The notes under the pieces: generated by a model
The model's input: the letters and a program-made list of their open reading frames with translations, nothing else
Told to the model about the DNA's origin: nothing
Databases searched by the model: none
Translations under genes and position numbers: made by a program
Shown: in pieces, positions 1 to 9,286 of the stretch
How the letters are laid out: each line of letters starts with the position of its first letter
Position numbering within the stretch: position 1 is the stretch's first letter
Source of the DNA: Streptomyces sp. NBC_00557
GTDB lineage: Bacteria > Actinomycetota > Actinomycetes > Streptomycetales > Streptomycetaceae
Direction of reading: 5' to 3'
DNA: 64,000 nucleotides
NCBI RefSeq assembly: GCF_036345995.1
Contig: NZ_CP107796.1
Coordinates: forward strand, 5,518,001-5,582,000

Positions 1-453
1 CGGGTCGAGGATCCGGTCGAAGACGAACACGACGTCGTCGGCGGTGACGGGCTTGCCGTCGTGGAAGGTGGCGCCGGAGCGCAGCGTGAACCGCCAGGTG
101 GTGGCGTTCGGGTCCTTCGGCACCTCGGTGCCGAGCGCCGGATACGGCACCCGGGTGATCGGGTCGGTGTCCAGCAGCCCCTCGTAGATGTGGTTGTTGG
201 CGGCCATGCAGAACGCCGACGCCGTCTGCGTCGGATCCCAGCTGCCGTCGTTGCCGTAGCCGATCACGGCGGTCAGCGTCCGGTCCTTCCCGCTGCCCCC
301 GCCCCCGGTGTCGTTCGTCGACTGCGGCCCGGCCGAGCACGCGGTCAGCGCCGGCGGCAGCAGAGCGGCCGCGCCGAGCGCACCGGTGCAAGTGAGGAAC
401 TGCCGGCGGCGCGGTGCCGATACGCCGGGCTCGGGTGTCACGTCGTCGCGCAC
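1..453 (-). CDS. Oligopeptide-type ABC transporter substrate-binding lipoprotein (family 5), 3' part cut by window edge
   Basis: N-terminal 151 residues of a family 5 (OppA/DppA-like) solute-binding protein, which would deliver peptides or similar ligands to an ABC permease outside the membrane. The visible part has a twin-arginine-like start (PRRRQFL, residues 14-20), a hydrophobic stretch and a lipobox ending at Cys39 (ALTAC), a Gly-rich linker, then the family hallmark HDGKPVTADDVVF near the break. The GTG start at 453 follows GGAGGACCC at an ideal distance. The remaining roughly 380 residues lie outside the window. The export route (Tat lipoprotein) is inferred from the RR motif plus lipobox. 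The ligand is unknown. Confidence 0.88.
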   Translation of the reverse strand, partial: MRDDVTPEPGVSAPRRRQFLTCTGALGAAALLPPALTACSAGPQSTNDTGGGGSGKDRTLTAVIGYGNDGSWDPTQTASAFCMAANNHIYEGLLDTDPITRVPYPALGTEVPKDPNATTWRFTLRSGATFHDGKPVTADDVVFVFDRILDP

Positions 454-751
454 GGGTCCTCCAACGAGTCTGGGAGCGGGAGGGTGAGGCGGGGTGAGAG
501 ATACGACGTCCTACGTCCTACGTCCGGCCGGTAGCGCGACCATAGGAGGGGGCGTGGGGGTGGTCAAGACGGCGTACACGGATGGGTGAGCCGCCAGAGG
601 TCCGCACCACTGACGGCTCCGACTCCCGTTCGCCCGCCGGAAACCGGCGAGCTCGCGACCCGGCCCGCACGCGACCCCGACCCGCGTGAACGGCCTCTCC
701 GGGTCCGGAGTGCTTGCCGCCCCGCCGAGCGGATGGGCGACAATGGGCTCC
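454..751. other. Intergenic region between the binding protein and the recO locus; 7-bp tandem repeat
   Basis: About 300 bp without a convincing gene. The only structure seen is a 7-bp tandem, ACGTCCT repeated twice plus a partial third copy at 506-525, located 50-70 bp upstream of the GTG of the binding protein, so it lies in that gene's likely promoter region. Open frames here lack a ribosome binding site and resemble nothing recognised. Confidence 0.4.
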
Positions 752-880
752 ATGACTCTGTTCCGCGACGGCATCGTGCTGCGCACCCGGATGCCGGGTG
801 AGGCGGACCGGATCATGCTGGGCTGTTCCGGGGGGCGACCCCCGGGCCCCCGGCCGGTGGGATGCGGGGGGCGGCTGTGA
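752..880 (+). pseudogene. Degenerate duplicate of the recO 5' end, forming a 42-codon upstream ORF
   Basis: Codons 1-21 (MTLFRDGIVLRTRMPGEADRI) match the recO start (MSLFRDDGIVLRTQKLGEADRI), one Asp codon shorter and with a few substitutions; at DNA level 752-814 parallels 877-942. After Met22 the frame runs into a GC-rich palindromic repeat (828-853) and ends at TGA 878-880, overlapping the recO GTG as GTGA. It cannot encode RecO function. It could act as a translated leader coupled to recO, or be an inert scar of a tandem duplication interrupted by the repeat. The homology is seen directly; any role is inference. Confidence 0.7.
828..853. repeat. GC-rich palindromic intergenic repeat, copy 1
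   Basis: Reads CCGGGGGGCGACCCCCGG followed by GCCCCCGG. A near-identical motif with one extra A occurs at 55831-55856 upstream of dnaG. Such CCGGGGGG/CGACCCCCGG elements fold into hairpins. Here it separates the recO 5' duplicate from recO itself. Confidence 0.6.
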
Positions 881-1623
881 GCCTGTTCCGGGATGACGGC
901 ATCGTGCTGCGCACCCAGAAACTCGGTGAGGCGGACCGGATCATCACGCTGCTCACGCGCGGTCACGGGCGGGTGCGGGCGGTGGCCCGGGGCGTGCGGC
1001 GGACGAAGTCGAAGTTCGGGGCACGGCTGGAGCCGTTCTCCCACGTCGACGTGCAGTTCTTCGCGCGGGGGAGCGAGCTGGTCGGGCGGGGGCTGCCGCT
1101 GTGCACGCAGAGTGAGACCATCGCGCCGTACGGCGGCGGGATCGTCACCGACTACGCGCGCTACACCGCCGGGACGGCCATGCTGGAGACCGCCGAGCGG
1201 TTCACCGACCACGAGGGCGAGCCGGCCGTCCAGCAGTACCTGCTGCTCGTGGGCGCCCTGCGGACCCTCGCCCGGGGCGAGCACGCGCCCCATCTCGTGC
1301 TCGACGCCTTCCTGCTCCGCTCCCTCGCCGTGAACGGCTACGCCCCGAGCTTCAGCGACTGCGCCAAGTGCGGCATGCCCGGACCGAACCGGTTCTTCTC
1401 GGTGGCCTCCGGCGGCTCCGTCTGCGCCGACTGCCGGGTGCCCGGCAGTGTCGTACCGTCGCCGCAGACCCTGGTGCTGCTCGGCGCGCTGCTTACGGGA
1501 GACTGGGAGACGGCGGACGCCTGCGAGGCGCGGTACGTCCGCGAGGGCAGCGGGCTGGTGTCCGCCTACCTGCACTGGCATCTGGAGCGCGGGCTGCGCT
1601 CGCTCAGATACGTCGAGAAGTAG
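877..1623 (+). CDS. recO: DNA repair protein RecO
   Basis: RecO, 248 residues, loads RecA on SSB-covered single-stranded DNA with RecR in the RecFOR recombination pathway. The N-terminal OB fold (about residues 1-80) starts MSLFRDDGIVLRTQKLGEADR. The C-terminal part carries the zinc site as two CxxC pairs (Cys162/Cys165 and Cys183/Cys186). The GTG at 877 is chosen because the homologous protein starts there; an in-frame ATG at 862 would add five residues from the GC-rich repeat. The start overlaps the stop of a 42-codon upstream ORF derived from a copy of recO itself, so translation may be coupled. uppS follows 39 bp downstream in the same direction. Confidence 0.96.
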   Translation: MSLFRDDGIVLRTQKLGEADRIITLLTRGHGRVRAVARGVRRTKSKFGARLEPFSHVDVQFFARGSELVGRGLPLCTQSETIAPYGGGIVTDYARYTAGTAMLETAERFTDHEGEPAVQQYLLLVGALRTLARGEHAPHLVLDAFLLRSLAVNGYAPSFSDCAKCGMPGPNRFFSVASGGSVCADCRVPGSVVPSPQTLVLLGALLTGDWETADACEARYVREGSGLVSAYLHWHLERGLRSLRYVEK

Positions 1624-1662
1624 TCCGCTCCGGTAACGAAGCAAGAGGGAGACGAGGAGCAC

Positions 1663-2511
1663 ATGGCCGTACGCGGGATCCTGGGGCGCCAGCGGCGCGA
1701 GTACAAGGCGCCGGAGCCGCACCCGTCGGGTGCGCGCGCGCCGAAGCTCCCGGGGGAGCTGGTCCCGAACCATGTGGCGATCGTCATGGACGGCAACGGC
1801 CGGTGGGCGAAGGAGCGCGGGCTGCCCCGCACCGAGGGGCACAAGGTCGGCGCCGAGCGGGTGCTCGACGTGCTTCAGGGCTCCATCGAGATCGGCGTCC
1901 GCAACATCTCCCTGTACGCCTTCTCCACCGAGAACTGGAAGCGGTCGCCCGACGAGGTCCGCTTCCTGATGAACTTCAACCGCGACTTCATCCGCAAGAC
2001 CCGGGACCAGCTCGACGAGCTGGGGATCCGGGTGCGCTGGGTGGGCCGGATGCCCCGGCTGTGGAAGTCCGTCGCCAAGGAGTTGCAGGTCGCCCAGGAG
2101 CAGACCAAGGGCAACGACCTGCTCACGCTGTACTTCTGCATGAACTACGGCGGCCGGGCCGAGCTCGCCGACGCGGCCAAGGCGCTGGCCGAGGACGTCG
2201 CGGCCGGGCGGCTGGACCCGTCGAAGGTCACCGAGAAGACCATCCAGAAGTACCTGTACTACCCGGACATGCCGGATGTGGACCTCTTCCTGCGCCCCAG
2301 CGGGGAGCAGCGCACCTCCAACTACCTGCTGTGGCAGAGCGCGTACGCCGAGATGGTCTTCCAGGACGTGCTGTGGCCCGACTTCGACCGCCGTGACCTG
2401 TGGCGGGCCTGCGTCGAATTCGCCTCCCGCGACCGGCGGTTCGGCGGCGCCGTGCCCAACGAGGAACTGCTCGCCATGGAGGCCGCGATGAAGGGCGAGT
2501 CCTCCTCGTAG
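1663..2511 (+). CDS. uppS: Isoprenyl transferase (Z-prenyl diphosphate synthase, UppS type)
   Basis: Cis-prenyltransferase of 282 residues that condenses isopentenyl diphosphate onto an allylic diphosphate to make the polyprenyl carrier lipid for peptidoglycan and other envelope polymers. Diagnostic motifs are MDGNGRWA (catalytic Asp43), the [12 protein letters not shown] block, and [21 protein letters not shown] near the C terminus, which binds isopentenyl diphosphate. The ATG start has a purine-rich GAGGGAGACGAGGAG just upstream. It sits 39 bp after recO, the usual actinobacterial recO-uppS pairing, suggesting cotranscription. Confidence 0.96.
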   Translation: MAVRGILGRQRREYKAPEPHPSGARAPKLPGELVPNHVAIVMDGNGRWAKERGLPRTEGHKVGAERVLDVLQGSIEIGVRNISLYAFSTENWKRSPDEVRFLMNFNRDFIRKTRDQLDELGIRVRWVGRMPRLWKSVAKELQVAQEQTKGNDLLTLYFCMNYGGRAELADAAKALAEDVAAGRLDPSKVTEKTIQKYLYYPDMPDVDLFLRPSGEQRTSNYLLWQSAYAEMVFQDVLWPDFDRRDLWRACVEFASRDRRFGGAVPNEELLAMEAAMKGESSS

Positions 2512-2574
2512 CCATCGGCGGTTCATCCGGGCGGCGAAGGCCGGTTCATCCGCGGCGCCGAGGATGCGGGACTC

Positions 2575-3916
2575 ATGAGACGTCTCGCCCCTGTCCTCGC
2601 CCTCGGCGCCCTGCTGCTCACCGCGCTGCCCGCGCACGCCGCCCCGGACGGCGCTCCCGCGCAGCGCGAGAGCTACGGCACCAAGGCGCCGTACGCCCCC
2701 GAGCAGAACCCGCGCGGCTACCAGCGGCCCCCGGCCGGTTACCTCCCCGTCTTCACCGAGAACGTCTCCCGGCACGGCTCCCGCGCGGCGACCGACGGCG
2801 GGGACGCCGGCCTGATCCTCCCGCTGTGGGACAAGGCCCGGGAGGAGAAGCAACTCACCCGCATGGGGGGAGGAGTTCGGGCCGGCCGTGCGGGCGCTGA
2901 CGGCCGCCATGGCGAAGACCGGGTACGGCGATCTCAGCGGGCGCGGCCGGCAGGAGATGCGGGACACCGCGACGCGCATGGAGCAGCGCCTGCCCACCCT
3001 GTTCGAGGACATCGCCGACCGGGGCGAGAGGATCGACGTGGTCAGCTCCGGGCAGGCGCGGGCCGTGGACAGCGCCGGGGAGTACACGGCCGCGCTGGCC
3101 GCCGCCGACCCGGCGCTGAAGCCGCTGATCGGGCCGGCCCGCACGGACAAGGACCTGCTGTACTTCCACAAGGCGGCGGGCGGCGCCGCGTACCGGGACT
3201 ACCTGGCGAACGACCAGCGCCTGAAGGACACCCTGGCGGCCGTCGCCGACCAGCCCCGGACGCACGAGGCCGCGCGCAGTGTCCTGCGGCGGCTGTTCAC
3301 GTCGTCCTTCGTCGACGGGATCACCGACCAGGCCGGCGCCGCGCAGGCCGTCTACAACCTGTACGCCATCGCGCCCGCCATGATCCAGGAGAGCCCCGAC
3401 CCGGACGGCAGGGGCTGGGACATGGGCCGCTTCATCTCCCGCTCGGACGCGGCCTGGTTCGGGTACCTCTCGGACGCGGAGGACTTCTACGAGAAGGGCC
3501 CCGGCTTCGCCGGCAGCGACATCACCTACAGGATGGCCGGCGTCCTCCTGGACGACTTCTTCCGCCAGGTCGAGGCCAAACGCGCCGGCACCGGCGACCT
3601 CGGCGCCGAGCTGCGCTTCACCCACGCCGAGGAGATCATCCCGCTGGCCGCGCTGATGGGCCTGCCGGGCAGCACGAAGCCGGCGACGCCGGGGCAGCCG
3701 TACACCTACGCCGGCAACCCCTGGCGCGGCGCCTCGGTCGCCCCGCTGGGCGCGAACATCCAGTGGGACGTGTACGAGAAGGACGGCCGCTATCTGGTCC
3801 GCATGCTCTACAACGAGCGGGAGACCCCGTTCAAGGCCGGCTGCCGCCCGATCGCCGGGAACAGCGTGTTCTACGACCTGGACGAGCTGGAGCGCTGCTT
3901 CGACCGCACCGCGTGA
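2575..3916 (+). pseudogene. Secreted histidine-type acid phosphatase, interrupted by a one-base frameshift
   Basis: Histidine acid phosphatase that would hydrolyse phosphomonoesters outside the cell. The first part, from ATG 2575, has a Sec signal peptide (to about AHA, residue 22) and the catalytic RHGSR at residues 66-70. The second part, in the +1 frame to 3916, includes the proton-donor motif THAEE and a normal family C terminus. The frame changes in a run of six G at 2865-2870, directly after ATG 2863. Five G would restore a continuous protein of about 446 residues reading RMGEEFGPAVRAL. It is either a genuine inactivating or phase-variable tract, or a homopolymer sequencing error. Without correction the first frame runs into the next gene. 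Confidence 0.85.
2865..2870 (+). other. G6 homopolymer at the phosphatase frameshift
   Basis: Six consecutive G follow ATG 2863. Removing one G joins the two halves of the histidine phosphatase in one frame, so this is the most likely site of the indel or base-call error. Confidence 0.8.
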
Positions 3917-3951
3917 TCACGTCCGGGGGAACGGCTGTACGATCCCGCCTC

Positions 3952-4470
3952 ATGGTCATGGGCATGGGGCGGGAGACCGCTCATGAGGCCGTGGAGCTGA
4001 CGTACCGGCCGACCGCGCGCGATTTCACCGAGGCACTCTGGGTGCGCCGGAGGATGACCTGGTGGGACCGGAACACGCTGGGGGTCGCCCTCGCCGTCCT
4101 GCTGTGGGCCGGGTTCCTTGCCACCGACGGCATGGACGTGACCTCGGTCCTCCTCGCCGGCTATCTGGCGCTGTGCCTCCTGCTGATGCCCCGGTTGCAG
4201 GGGCGGAGCCTGGCACGGGCCGCGGAGGTGAGCGGGGCGTGCCGTACGACGGTGACGGACGCCGGGGTGACGGTCCGCAGGGACCACATCACCGTCACCC
4301 AGGAGTGGGGCGCACGGCCCTGCTACCGGGAGACGCCGGAGATGTTCGTCCTCTTCAGCGGTGATCCCCAGGCGCGGTGCTTCACGTTGCTGCCGAAGCG
4401 GGGGCTGGCGGAGCCGTCGGACGCGGACCGCCTGCGGGAGATCCTGGACCGCCACATCACCCGCAGCTGA
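3952..4470 (+). CDS. Small membrane protein, YcxB-like C-terminal domain
   Basis: 172 residues with two adjacent hydrophobic segments (about residues 43-65 and 68-85) followed by a cytoplasmic domain resembling the YcxB C-terminal fold, with a strand pattern around TVTDAGVTVRRDHITVTQEWGA. Function unknown. Alternative in-frame starts are ATG 3958, ATG 3964 and GTG 3991; no strong ribosome binding site distinguishes them, so the N terminus is uncertain. It follows the broken phosphatase by 35 bp and is in the same frame as that gene's 5' half. Confidence 0.75.
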   Translation: MVMGMGRETAHEAVELTYRPTARDFTEALWVRRRMTWWDRNTLGVALAVLLWAGFLATDGMDVTSVLLAGYLALCLLLMPRLQGRSLARAAEVSGACRTTVTDAGVTVRRDHITVTQEWGARPCYRETPEMFVLFSGDPQARCFTLLPKRGLAEPSDADRLREILDRHITRS

Positions 4471-4527
4471 GCGGAGCCGCGGGCGCCGGACGGTCCGCAC
4501 CGCCGCCGGCGCTGCCCCGGCCGGCGG

Positions 4528-4938
4528 TCAGCTCTCGGCGCAGTCGGCGCACGTGCCGAAGATCTCCACCGTGTGGGCCACGTTGACGTACCCGTGTTCC
4601 GCCGCGATCGCCTCGGCCCACTTCTCGACGGCCGGGCCCTCGACCTCCACGGCCTTGCCGCAGGCCCGGCAGACCAGGTGGTGGTGGTGCTCGCCGGTCG
4701 AGCAGCGGCGGTAGACGGACTCGCCGTCGGAGGTGCGCAGGACGTCGACCTCGCCGGCCTCGGCGAGGGACTGGAGGGTGCGGTAGACCGTGGTCAGGCC
4801 GACCGAGTCGCCCTTGTGCTTGAGCATGTCGTGCAGTTCCTGCGCGCTGCGGAACTCCTCGACCTCGTCCAGGGCCGCCGCCACGGCTGCACGCTGACGG
4901 GTCGCGCGGCCCTTCACGGGCGGTCCAGCGGTCGTCAC
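4528..4938 (-). CDS. zur: Zinc uptake regulator Zur (Fur family)
   Basis: 136-residue Fur-family repressor that binds DNA when loaded with zinc and shuts off zinc acquisition genes. The N-terminal winged helix covers about residues 5-80 (LTTVYRTLQSLAEAG is the recognition region). The C-terminal dimerisation domain has the metal motif EHHHHLVCRACGK and a second CxxC (TCADC) for structural zinc. GTG 4938 is chosen over the upstream in-frame ATG at 4977 because GAGGAGG lies just before it. It is the last gene of the znuA-znuC-znuB-zur cluster, 63 bp after znuB, with a short inverted repeat (4964-4992) between them. Confidence 0.93.
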   Translation of the reverse strand: MTTAGPPVKGRATRQRAAVAAALDEVEEFRSAQELHDMLKHKGDSVGLTTVYRTLQSLAEAGEVDVLRTSDGESVYRRCSTGEHHHHLVCRACGKAVEVEGPAVEKWAEAIAAEHGYVNVAHTVEIFGTCADCAES

Positions 4939-5001
4939 CGGGTCCTCCTCACGTCTCGCTTCTGCCCGGGCGGCCATTGTGCCAGCCCGGGCTGTCAGCG
5001 G

Positions 5002-5904
5002 TCAGACGCCGATCTTGTCTCCGGCCTGTCTCGTGGCCGGAATCGTGCACTCGGCCGGGTCCGCGGCGGGCCGCGCCGCGGCCGCCGCACGGGCGCGGCG
5101 CCGGGCCAGGGGTGTGGCCAGGGCCGTCAGCGCGACGAACGCGGCGATGGTCAGCAGGACGATCGTCGCGCCGGGCGGGACGTCCTGGTAGTACGAGGTG
5201 ATCGTGCCGCTGACGGTCACGGCCACGCCGATCGCGACCGCGATCACGAACGTCGCCGTGAAGCTGCGGGTGAGCTGCTGCGCCGCCGCGACGGGCACCA
5301 CCATCAGCGCGGACACCAGCAGCAGGCCGACCACGCGCATGGCGACCGTGACCGTGACCGCCGCCGTGACCGCCGTCAGCAGGTTCAGGGCGCGCACCGG
5401 CAGACCCGTGACCCGGGCGAACTCCTCGTCCTGGCTGACCGCGAACAGCTGGCGGCGCAGGCCGAGGGTGACCAGCACCACGAACGCGGCGAGCAGGCAG
5501 ATCGCCGTCACGTCGGACGGCGACACGGTGGACAGCGATCCGAACAGGTACGTCGTCAGGTTCGCGTTGGAGCCCGTCGGCGCCAGGTTGATGAACATCA
5601 CGCCGCCGGCCATGCCGCCGTAGAAGAGCATGGCGAGCGCGATGTCGCCGCGGGTCCTGCCGTACCAGCGGATCAGCTCCATCAGGACCGCGCCGAGGAC
5701 CGAGACGGCCGTCGCCATCCACACGGGGGAGGTGGAGAGCAGGAAGCCCAGGCCGACGCCGGTCATGGCGACGTGCCCGATGCCGTCGCCCATGAGGGCC
5801 TGGCGGCGCTGGACCAGGTAGATGCCGACCGCGGGGGCCGTGATGCCGACCAGGACGGCGGCGAGCAGGGCCCGCTGCATGAAGGCGTAGTTGAGGAAGT
5901 CCAT
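5002..5904 (-). CDS. znuB: Zinc ABC transporter permease ZnuB
   Basis: 300-residue ABC-3 family integral membrane permease with seven to nine hydrophobic segments, forming the channel for zinc (possibly manganese) import with ZnuC and ZnuA. Typical family features include the N-terminal FMQRALLAAVLVGI segment, a conserved MGDGIGHVAM loop that contacts the ATPase, and a C-terminal cytoplasmic tail of about 35 residues. Its ATG overlaps the znuC stop as ATGA, indicating translational coupling. Metal specificity is inferred from the neighbouring zur and Zur boxes. Confidence 0.93.
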   Translation of the reverse strand: MDFLNYAFMQRALLAAVLVGITAPAVGIYLVQRRQALMGDGIGHVAMTGVGLGFLLSTSPVWMATAVSVLGAVLMELIRWYGRTRGDIALAMLFYGGMAGGVMFINLAPTGSNANLTTYLFGSLSTVSPSDVTAICLLAAFVVLVTLGLRRQLFAVSQDEEFARVTGLPVRALNLLTAVTAAVTVTVAMRVVGLLLVSALMVVPVAAAQQLTRSFTATFVIAVAIGVAVTVSGTITSYYQDVPPGATIVLLTIAAFVALTALATPLARRRARAAAAARPAADPAECTIPATRQAGDKIGV

Positions 5905-6674
5905 CAGCTCAGCAGTCCCGTCCGCAGAGATTCCGAACCCGACGGTGCGTGCGGGTGTACGTGGTCGTGGCCGGGCAGCGCATGCTGGCCGAGGGCCTGC
6001 GGGGGCGGGCCGTCGTGCAGGACGCAGCCGTCGCGCAGGACGACCGCCCGGTCGATCAGGGGCTCCAGCGGGCCCAGTTCGTGCAGGACGAGCAGGACCG
6101 TCGTACCGGAGCCGACCTGCTGCCCCAGCGTGCGGGCGAGGACCTCCTGGCTGGCCAGGTCGACGCCCGCCATCGGCTCGTCCATGATCAGCAGTTCGGG
6201 CTCGACGACGAGGGCGCGGGCGATCAGGACGCGCTGGTGCTGGCCGCCGGACAGGGCGTTCACCGAGTCCTTGGCGCGGTCGGCCATCCCGACCAGGTCC
6301 AGGGCGCGGTGCACGGCTTCCCGGTCGGCCCGGCGGAAGACGCCGAAGCGGGTGCGGGAGAGCCGGCCGGACGAGACGATCTCGGTCACCGTGGCGGGCA
6401 CGCCTCCCGCCGCCGTCGTGCGCTGCGGCACGTAACCCACGCGCGACCAGTCGCGGAAGGCGTGGCGCGGGGTGCCGAACAGCTCGATCGTGCCGCCGCT
6501 CGCCGGGACCTGGCCGATGATCGTGCGGATCGCCGTGGACTTGCCGGAGCCGTTGGCGCCGAGCAGCGCGACGACCTCGCCGCGGCCGACGGTGAGGTCG
6601 ATGCCGCGCAGCACGGGCCGGGCGCCGAGTTCGGCGGTGACGCCGCGCAGGGATATGACGGGTTCGCCGGTCAT
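5904..6674 (-). CDS. znuC: Zinc ABC transporter ATP-binding protein ZnuC
   Basis: 256-residue ABC ATPase energising zinc import. It has Walker [10 protein letters not shown], a Q-loop in YVPQRTT, the signature LSGGQHQR, Walker B LLIMDEP, and the H-loop His in LVLHE. The C terminus is short and His-rich ([14 protein letters not shown]), which may sense or buffer metal; that role is speculation. It starts 11 bp after the znuA stop and overlaps znuB by ATGA. Confidence 0.94.
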   Translation of the reverse strand: MTGEPVISLRGVTAELGARPVLRGIDLTVGRGEVVALLGANGSGKSTAIRTIIGQVPASGGTIELFGTPRHAFRDWSRVGYVPQRTTAAGGVPATVTEIVSSGRLSRTRFGVFRRADREAVHRALDLVGMADRAKDSVNALSGGQHQRVLIARALVVEPELLIMDEPMAGVDLASQEVLARTLGQQVGSGTTVLLVLHELGPLEPLIDRAVVLRDGCVLHDGPPPQALGQHALPGHDHVHPHAPSGSESLRTGLLS

Positions 6675-6685
6675 CTCGTGTCCCC

Positions 6686-7645
6686 TCACTTCGCGCCGAG
6701 CGCCTGCTGGAGGGCCTTGAGGTTGGCCTCCTGGACGGAGAAGTAGTCCTTGCCGCGGGACTTGGCGGTGATGCCCTCGATCGGGTCGAGCACGTCGGTC
6801 CTCAGGCCGGCGTCGTGCGCGATGGTCTTCGCGGTCTTGTCGCTGACGAGCGTCTCGTAGAAGACGGTGGAGACGCCGTCGGCCTTCGCCATGGTCTCCA
6901 GGTCCTTCACCCGGGCGGCGCTGGGCTCGGACTCGGGGTCGAGGCCGTTGACGGCCTCCTCGGTCAGGCCGTAGCGCTCGGCGAGGTAGCCGAAGGCGGC
7001 GTGGGTGGTGATGAAGACCTTGGTCTTCGTGTGCGCGAGGCCGGTCCTGAACCGCGTGTTCAGCTCGTCGAGCTGTGTGACCAGGGCCGCGGTGTTCTTG
7101 CGGTAGTCGGCGGCGTGCTTCGGGTCGGCCTTCTCGAAGGCCTTGCCGACGCCCTCGGCGACCTGGGCGTAGCGCACCGGGTCGAGCCAGATGTGCGGGT
7201 CCTTGGCGCCGGCCTCCTCGCCCTGGTGGGTGTCGTGCGCGGCGGCGTGGCCGCCGGCCTCGTTGCCGTGCTCCTCCAGCGTGGTGAGCGAGGCCGCGTC
7301 GATCTTGGTCTTGACCGGGGACTGGGCCACCGCGTCGTCGACCGAGGGCTGGAGGTTCTTCAGGTACAGGACCGCGTCGGACTCCTGGATCGAGGCGATC
7401 TGCTGGGGGCTGATCTCCAGGTCGTGCGGCTCCTGGCCGGGGGAGGTCAGACTGGTGACGTGGACGTGGTCCCCGCCGATCCGCTCGGCGAGGAAGGCCA
7501 TCGGGTAGAACGACGCGACGACGTCGAACCTGCCGGTGTTCGCGGCCTCCGCCCTGTCCCCGGAGCATGCGGTGAGGGTGCCGAGGCCGAGGGCGGTCAC
7601 GGCGGTGATCGCGGCGGCGGGTATGAGGCGGCGTCGTACGTTCAT
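6686..7645 (-). CDS. znuA: Zinc ABC transporter substrate-binding lipoprotein ZnuA
   Basis: About 319-residue cluster A-I metal-binding lipoprotein capturing zinc at the cell surface. A signal peptide ends in the lipobox LTAC (Cys27). The mature part has the usual [14 protein letters not shown] start, a His/Glu-rich flexible loop ([20 protein letters not shown]) and metal ligands in DPHIWLDP and [13 protein letters not shown]. The start is uncertain: ATG 7645 gives a typical signal peptide; ATG 7654 or TTG 7660 are possible. None has a clear ribosome binding site, and two Zur-like boxes sit exactly here, so the message may be nearly leaderless. Confidence 0.9.
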   Translation of the reverse strand: MNVRRRLIPAAAITAVTALGLGTLTACSGDRAEAANTGRFDVVASFYPMAFLAERIGGDHVHVTSLTSPGQEPHDLEISPQQIASIQESDAVLYLKNLQPSVDDAVAQSPVKTKIDAASLTTLEEHGNEAGGHAAAHDTHQGEEAGAKDPHIWLDPVRYAQVAEGVGKAFEKADPKHAADYRKNTAALVTQLDELNTRFRTGLAHTKTKVFITTHAAFGYLAERYGLTEEAVNGLDPESEPSAARVKDLETMAKADGVSTVFYETLVSDKTAKTIAHDAGLRTDVLDPIEGITAKSRGKDYFSVQEANLKALQQALGAK

Positions 7646-7681
7646 GACAGTCATTTTCAACTTACATGGAAACCGTTGTCA
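7645..7681 (-). promoter_or_regulatory. Two candidate Zur boxes upstream of znuA
   Basis: Two 15-bp imperfect palindromes, TGACAGTCATTTTCA (7645-7659) and TGGAAACCGTTGTCA (7667-7681), each match the 7-1-7 TGAAAAT-N-ATTTTCA-like Zur operator at about five of seven half-site pairs. They overlap the znuA start region and stand where a repressor would block transcription, next to zur itself. Confidence 0.65.
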
Positions 7682-7840
7682 ACAACGGTCGGTGAGAGGC
7701 CGGTGAGAGCCGGTGAGAGCCTGAGGGAGGCACCTCCTGGAGGGGGCCGATTTGGTCCGGGGGGAGCCTGCGCCGGTAACCTGAATCATTCGCTGGAAGC
7801 ATCTCGCTTCAACGCCCGTCGTCGTAATGAAGAGAGCACC

Positions 7841-9223
7841 GTGGCCGCCGACAAGATCGACACCATCGTCAGCCTGAGCAAGCGCCGTGGCTTCGTTTTC
7901 CCGTGCAGTGAGATCTACGGCGGACAGCGCGCCGCCTGGGACTACGGACCGCTGGGTGTCGAGCTCAAGGAGAACATCAAGCGCCAGTGGTGGCGCTACA
8001 TGGTGACGTCGCGCGAGGACGTCGTCGGTATCGACTCGTCCGTCATCCTGGCCTCCGAGGTGTGGGTCGCCTCCGGTCACGTCGCCACCTTCACGGACCC
8101 GCTGACCGAGTGCACCGCGTGTCACAAGCGGTTCCGTGCCGACCACCTCGAAGAGGCCTACGAGGAGAAGAAGGGCCACGCCCCGGCGAACGGCCTGGCC
8201 GACATCAACTGCCCGAACTGCGGCAACAAGGGCCAGTTCACCGAGCCCAAGCAGTTCTCCGGCCTGCTGTCGACGCACCTCGGCCCGACCCAGGACAGCG
8301 GCTCGGTCGCCTACCTGCGCCCCGAGACCGCCCAGGGCATCTTCACCAACTTCGCCCAGGTGCAGACCACCTCGCGCCGCAAGCCGCCGTTCGGCATCGC
8401 CCAGATGGGCAAGTCGTTCCGCAACGAGATCACGCCGGGCAACTTCATCTTCCGCACCCGCGAGTTCGAGCAGATGGAGATGGAGTTCTTCGTCAAGCCC
8501 GGCGAGGACGAGAAGTGGCACGAGTACTGGATGGAGCAGCGCTGGAACTGGTACACCGGCCTGGGTCTCCGTGAGGAGAACATGCGCTGGTACGAGCACC
8601 CGAAGGAGAAGCTCTCCCACTACTCCAAGCGCACCGCCGACATCGAGTACCGCTTCCAGTTCGGCGGCTCGGAGTGGGGCGAGCTGGAGGGCGTCGCGAA
8701 CCGCACCGACTACGACCTCACGGCCCACTCCAAGGCCTCCGGCCAGGACCTGTCGTACTTCGACCAGGAGGCCGGCGAGCGCTGGACGCCGTACGTCATC
8801 GAGCCCGCGGCGGGTGTCGGCCGGACCATGCTGGCCTTCCTGCTCGACGCGTACGTCGAGGACGAGGCGCCGAACGCCAAGGGCAAGATGGAGAAGCGCA
8901 CGGTGCTGCGCCTCGACCACCGGCTCGCCCCGGTGAAGGTGGCCGTCCTCCCGCTGTCCCGCAACCCCGAGCTGTCCCCGAAGGCCAAGGGTCTCGCGCA
9001 GGCGCTGCGCCAGAACTGGAACATCGAGTTCGACGACGCCGGCGCCATCGGCCGCCGCTACCGGCGCCAGGACGAGATCGGCACGCCGTACTGCGTGACC
9101 GTCGACTTCGACACGCTCGAGGACAACGCCGTCACGGTGCGTGAGCGCGACTCGATGAAGCAGGAGCGGGTGTCTCTCGACCAGATCGAGGGCTACCTCG
9201 CCGGACGCCTGCTCGGCTGCTAG
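7841..9223 (+). CDS. glyS: Glycine--tRNA ligase (dimeric, eukaryote/archaea-like type)
   Basis: 460-residue class II aminoacyl-tRNA synthetase charging tRNA-Gly. Motif 2 lies in the [25 protein letters not shown] block and motif 3 in [11 protein letters not shown]. Two CxxC pairs (TACH with [10 protein letters not shown], and NCPNCGNKG) suggest a zinc-binding insertion. The C-terminal anticodon-binding domain begins near [15 protein letters not shown] 7841 is selected because it gives the normal N terminus ([17 protein letters not shown]) behind a GAAGAGAG purine stretch. It stands divergent from znuA and ends in a strong hairpin terminator. Confidence 0.96.
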   Translation: MAADKIDTIVSLSKRRGFVFPCSEIYGGQRAAWDYGPLGVELKENIKRQWWRYMVTSREDVVGIDSSVILASEVWVASGHVATFTDPLTECTACHKRFRADHLEEAYEEKKGHAPANGLADINCPNCGNKGQFTEPKQFSGLLSTHLGPTQDSGSVAYLRPETAQGIFTNFAQVQTTSRRKPPFGIAQMGKSFRNEITPGNFIFRTREFEQMEMEFFVKPGEDEKWHEYWMEQRWNWYTGLGLREENMRWYEHPKEKLSHYSKRTADIEYRFQFGGSEWGELEGVANRTDYDLTAHSKASGQDLSYFDQEAGERWTPYVIEPAAGVGRTMLAFLLDAYVEDEAPNAKGKMEKRTVLRLDHRLAPVKVAVLPLSRNPELSPKAKGLAQALRQNWNIEFDDAGAIGRRYRRQDEIGTPYCVTVDFDTLEDNAVTVRERDSMKQERVSLDQIEGYLAGRLLGC

Positions 9224-9246
9224 CCCCTCCGGCCCGCCGCCTCACC

Positions 9247-9286
9247 GGCCCCCGACGGGGTTCCGCCCGGAACCCCGTCGGGGGCC
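9247..9286 (+). terminator. Intrinsic terminator after glyS
   Basis: Perfect 18-bp inverted repeat (9247-9264 and 9269-9286) with a 4-base loop, 24 bp after the glyS stop. There is no clear U-tract, as is usual for Streptomyces hairpins. Confidence 0.8.

Noticed and set aside
511..3171. 886-residue minus-strand open frame over recO, uppS and the phosphatase
   Set aside because: Shadow of the GC3-biased genes on the other strand; it has Arg/Pro/Ala-rich composition, no family resemblance and no ribosome binding site.
5904..7568. 554-residue frame fusing ZnuC to sequence inside znuA
   Set aside because: Only the part from 6674 is ZnuC; the rest is an out-of-frame shadow of znuA.
6815..7840. 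342-codon N-terminal extension of glyS
   Set aside because: It runs through znuA on the opposite strand; the normal synthetase N terminus starts at GTG 7841.
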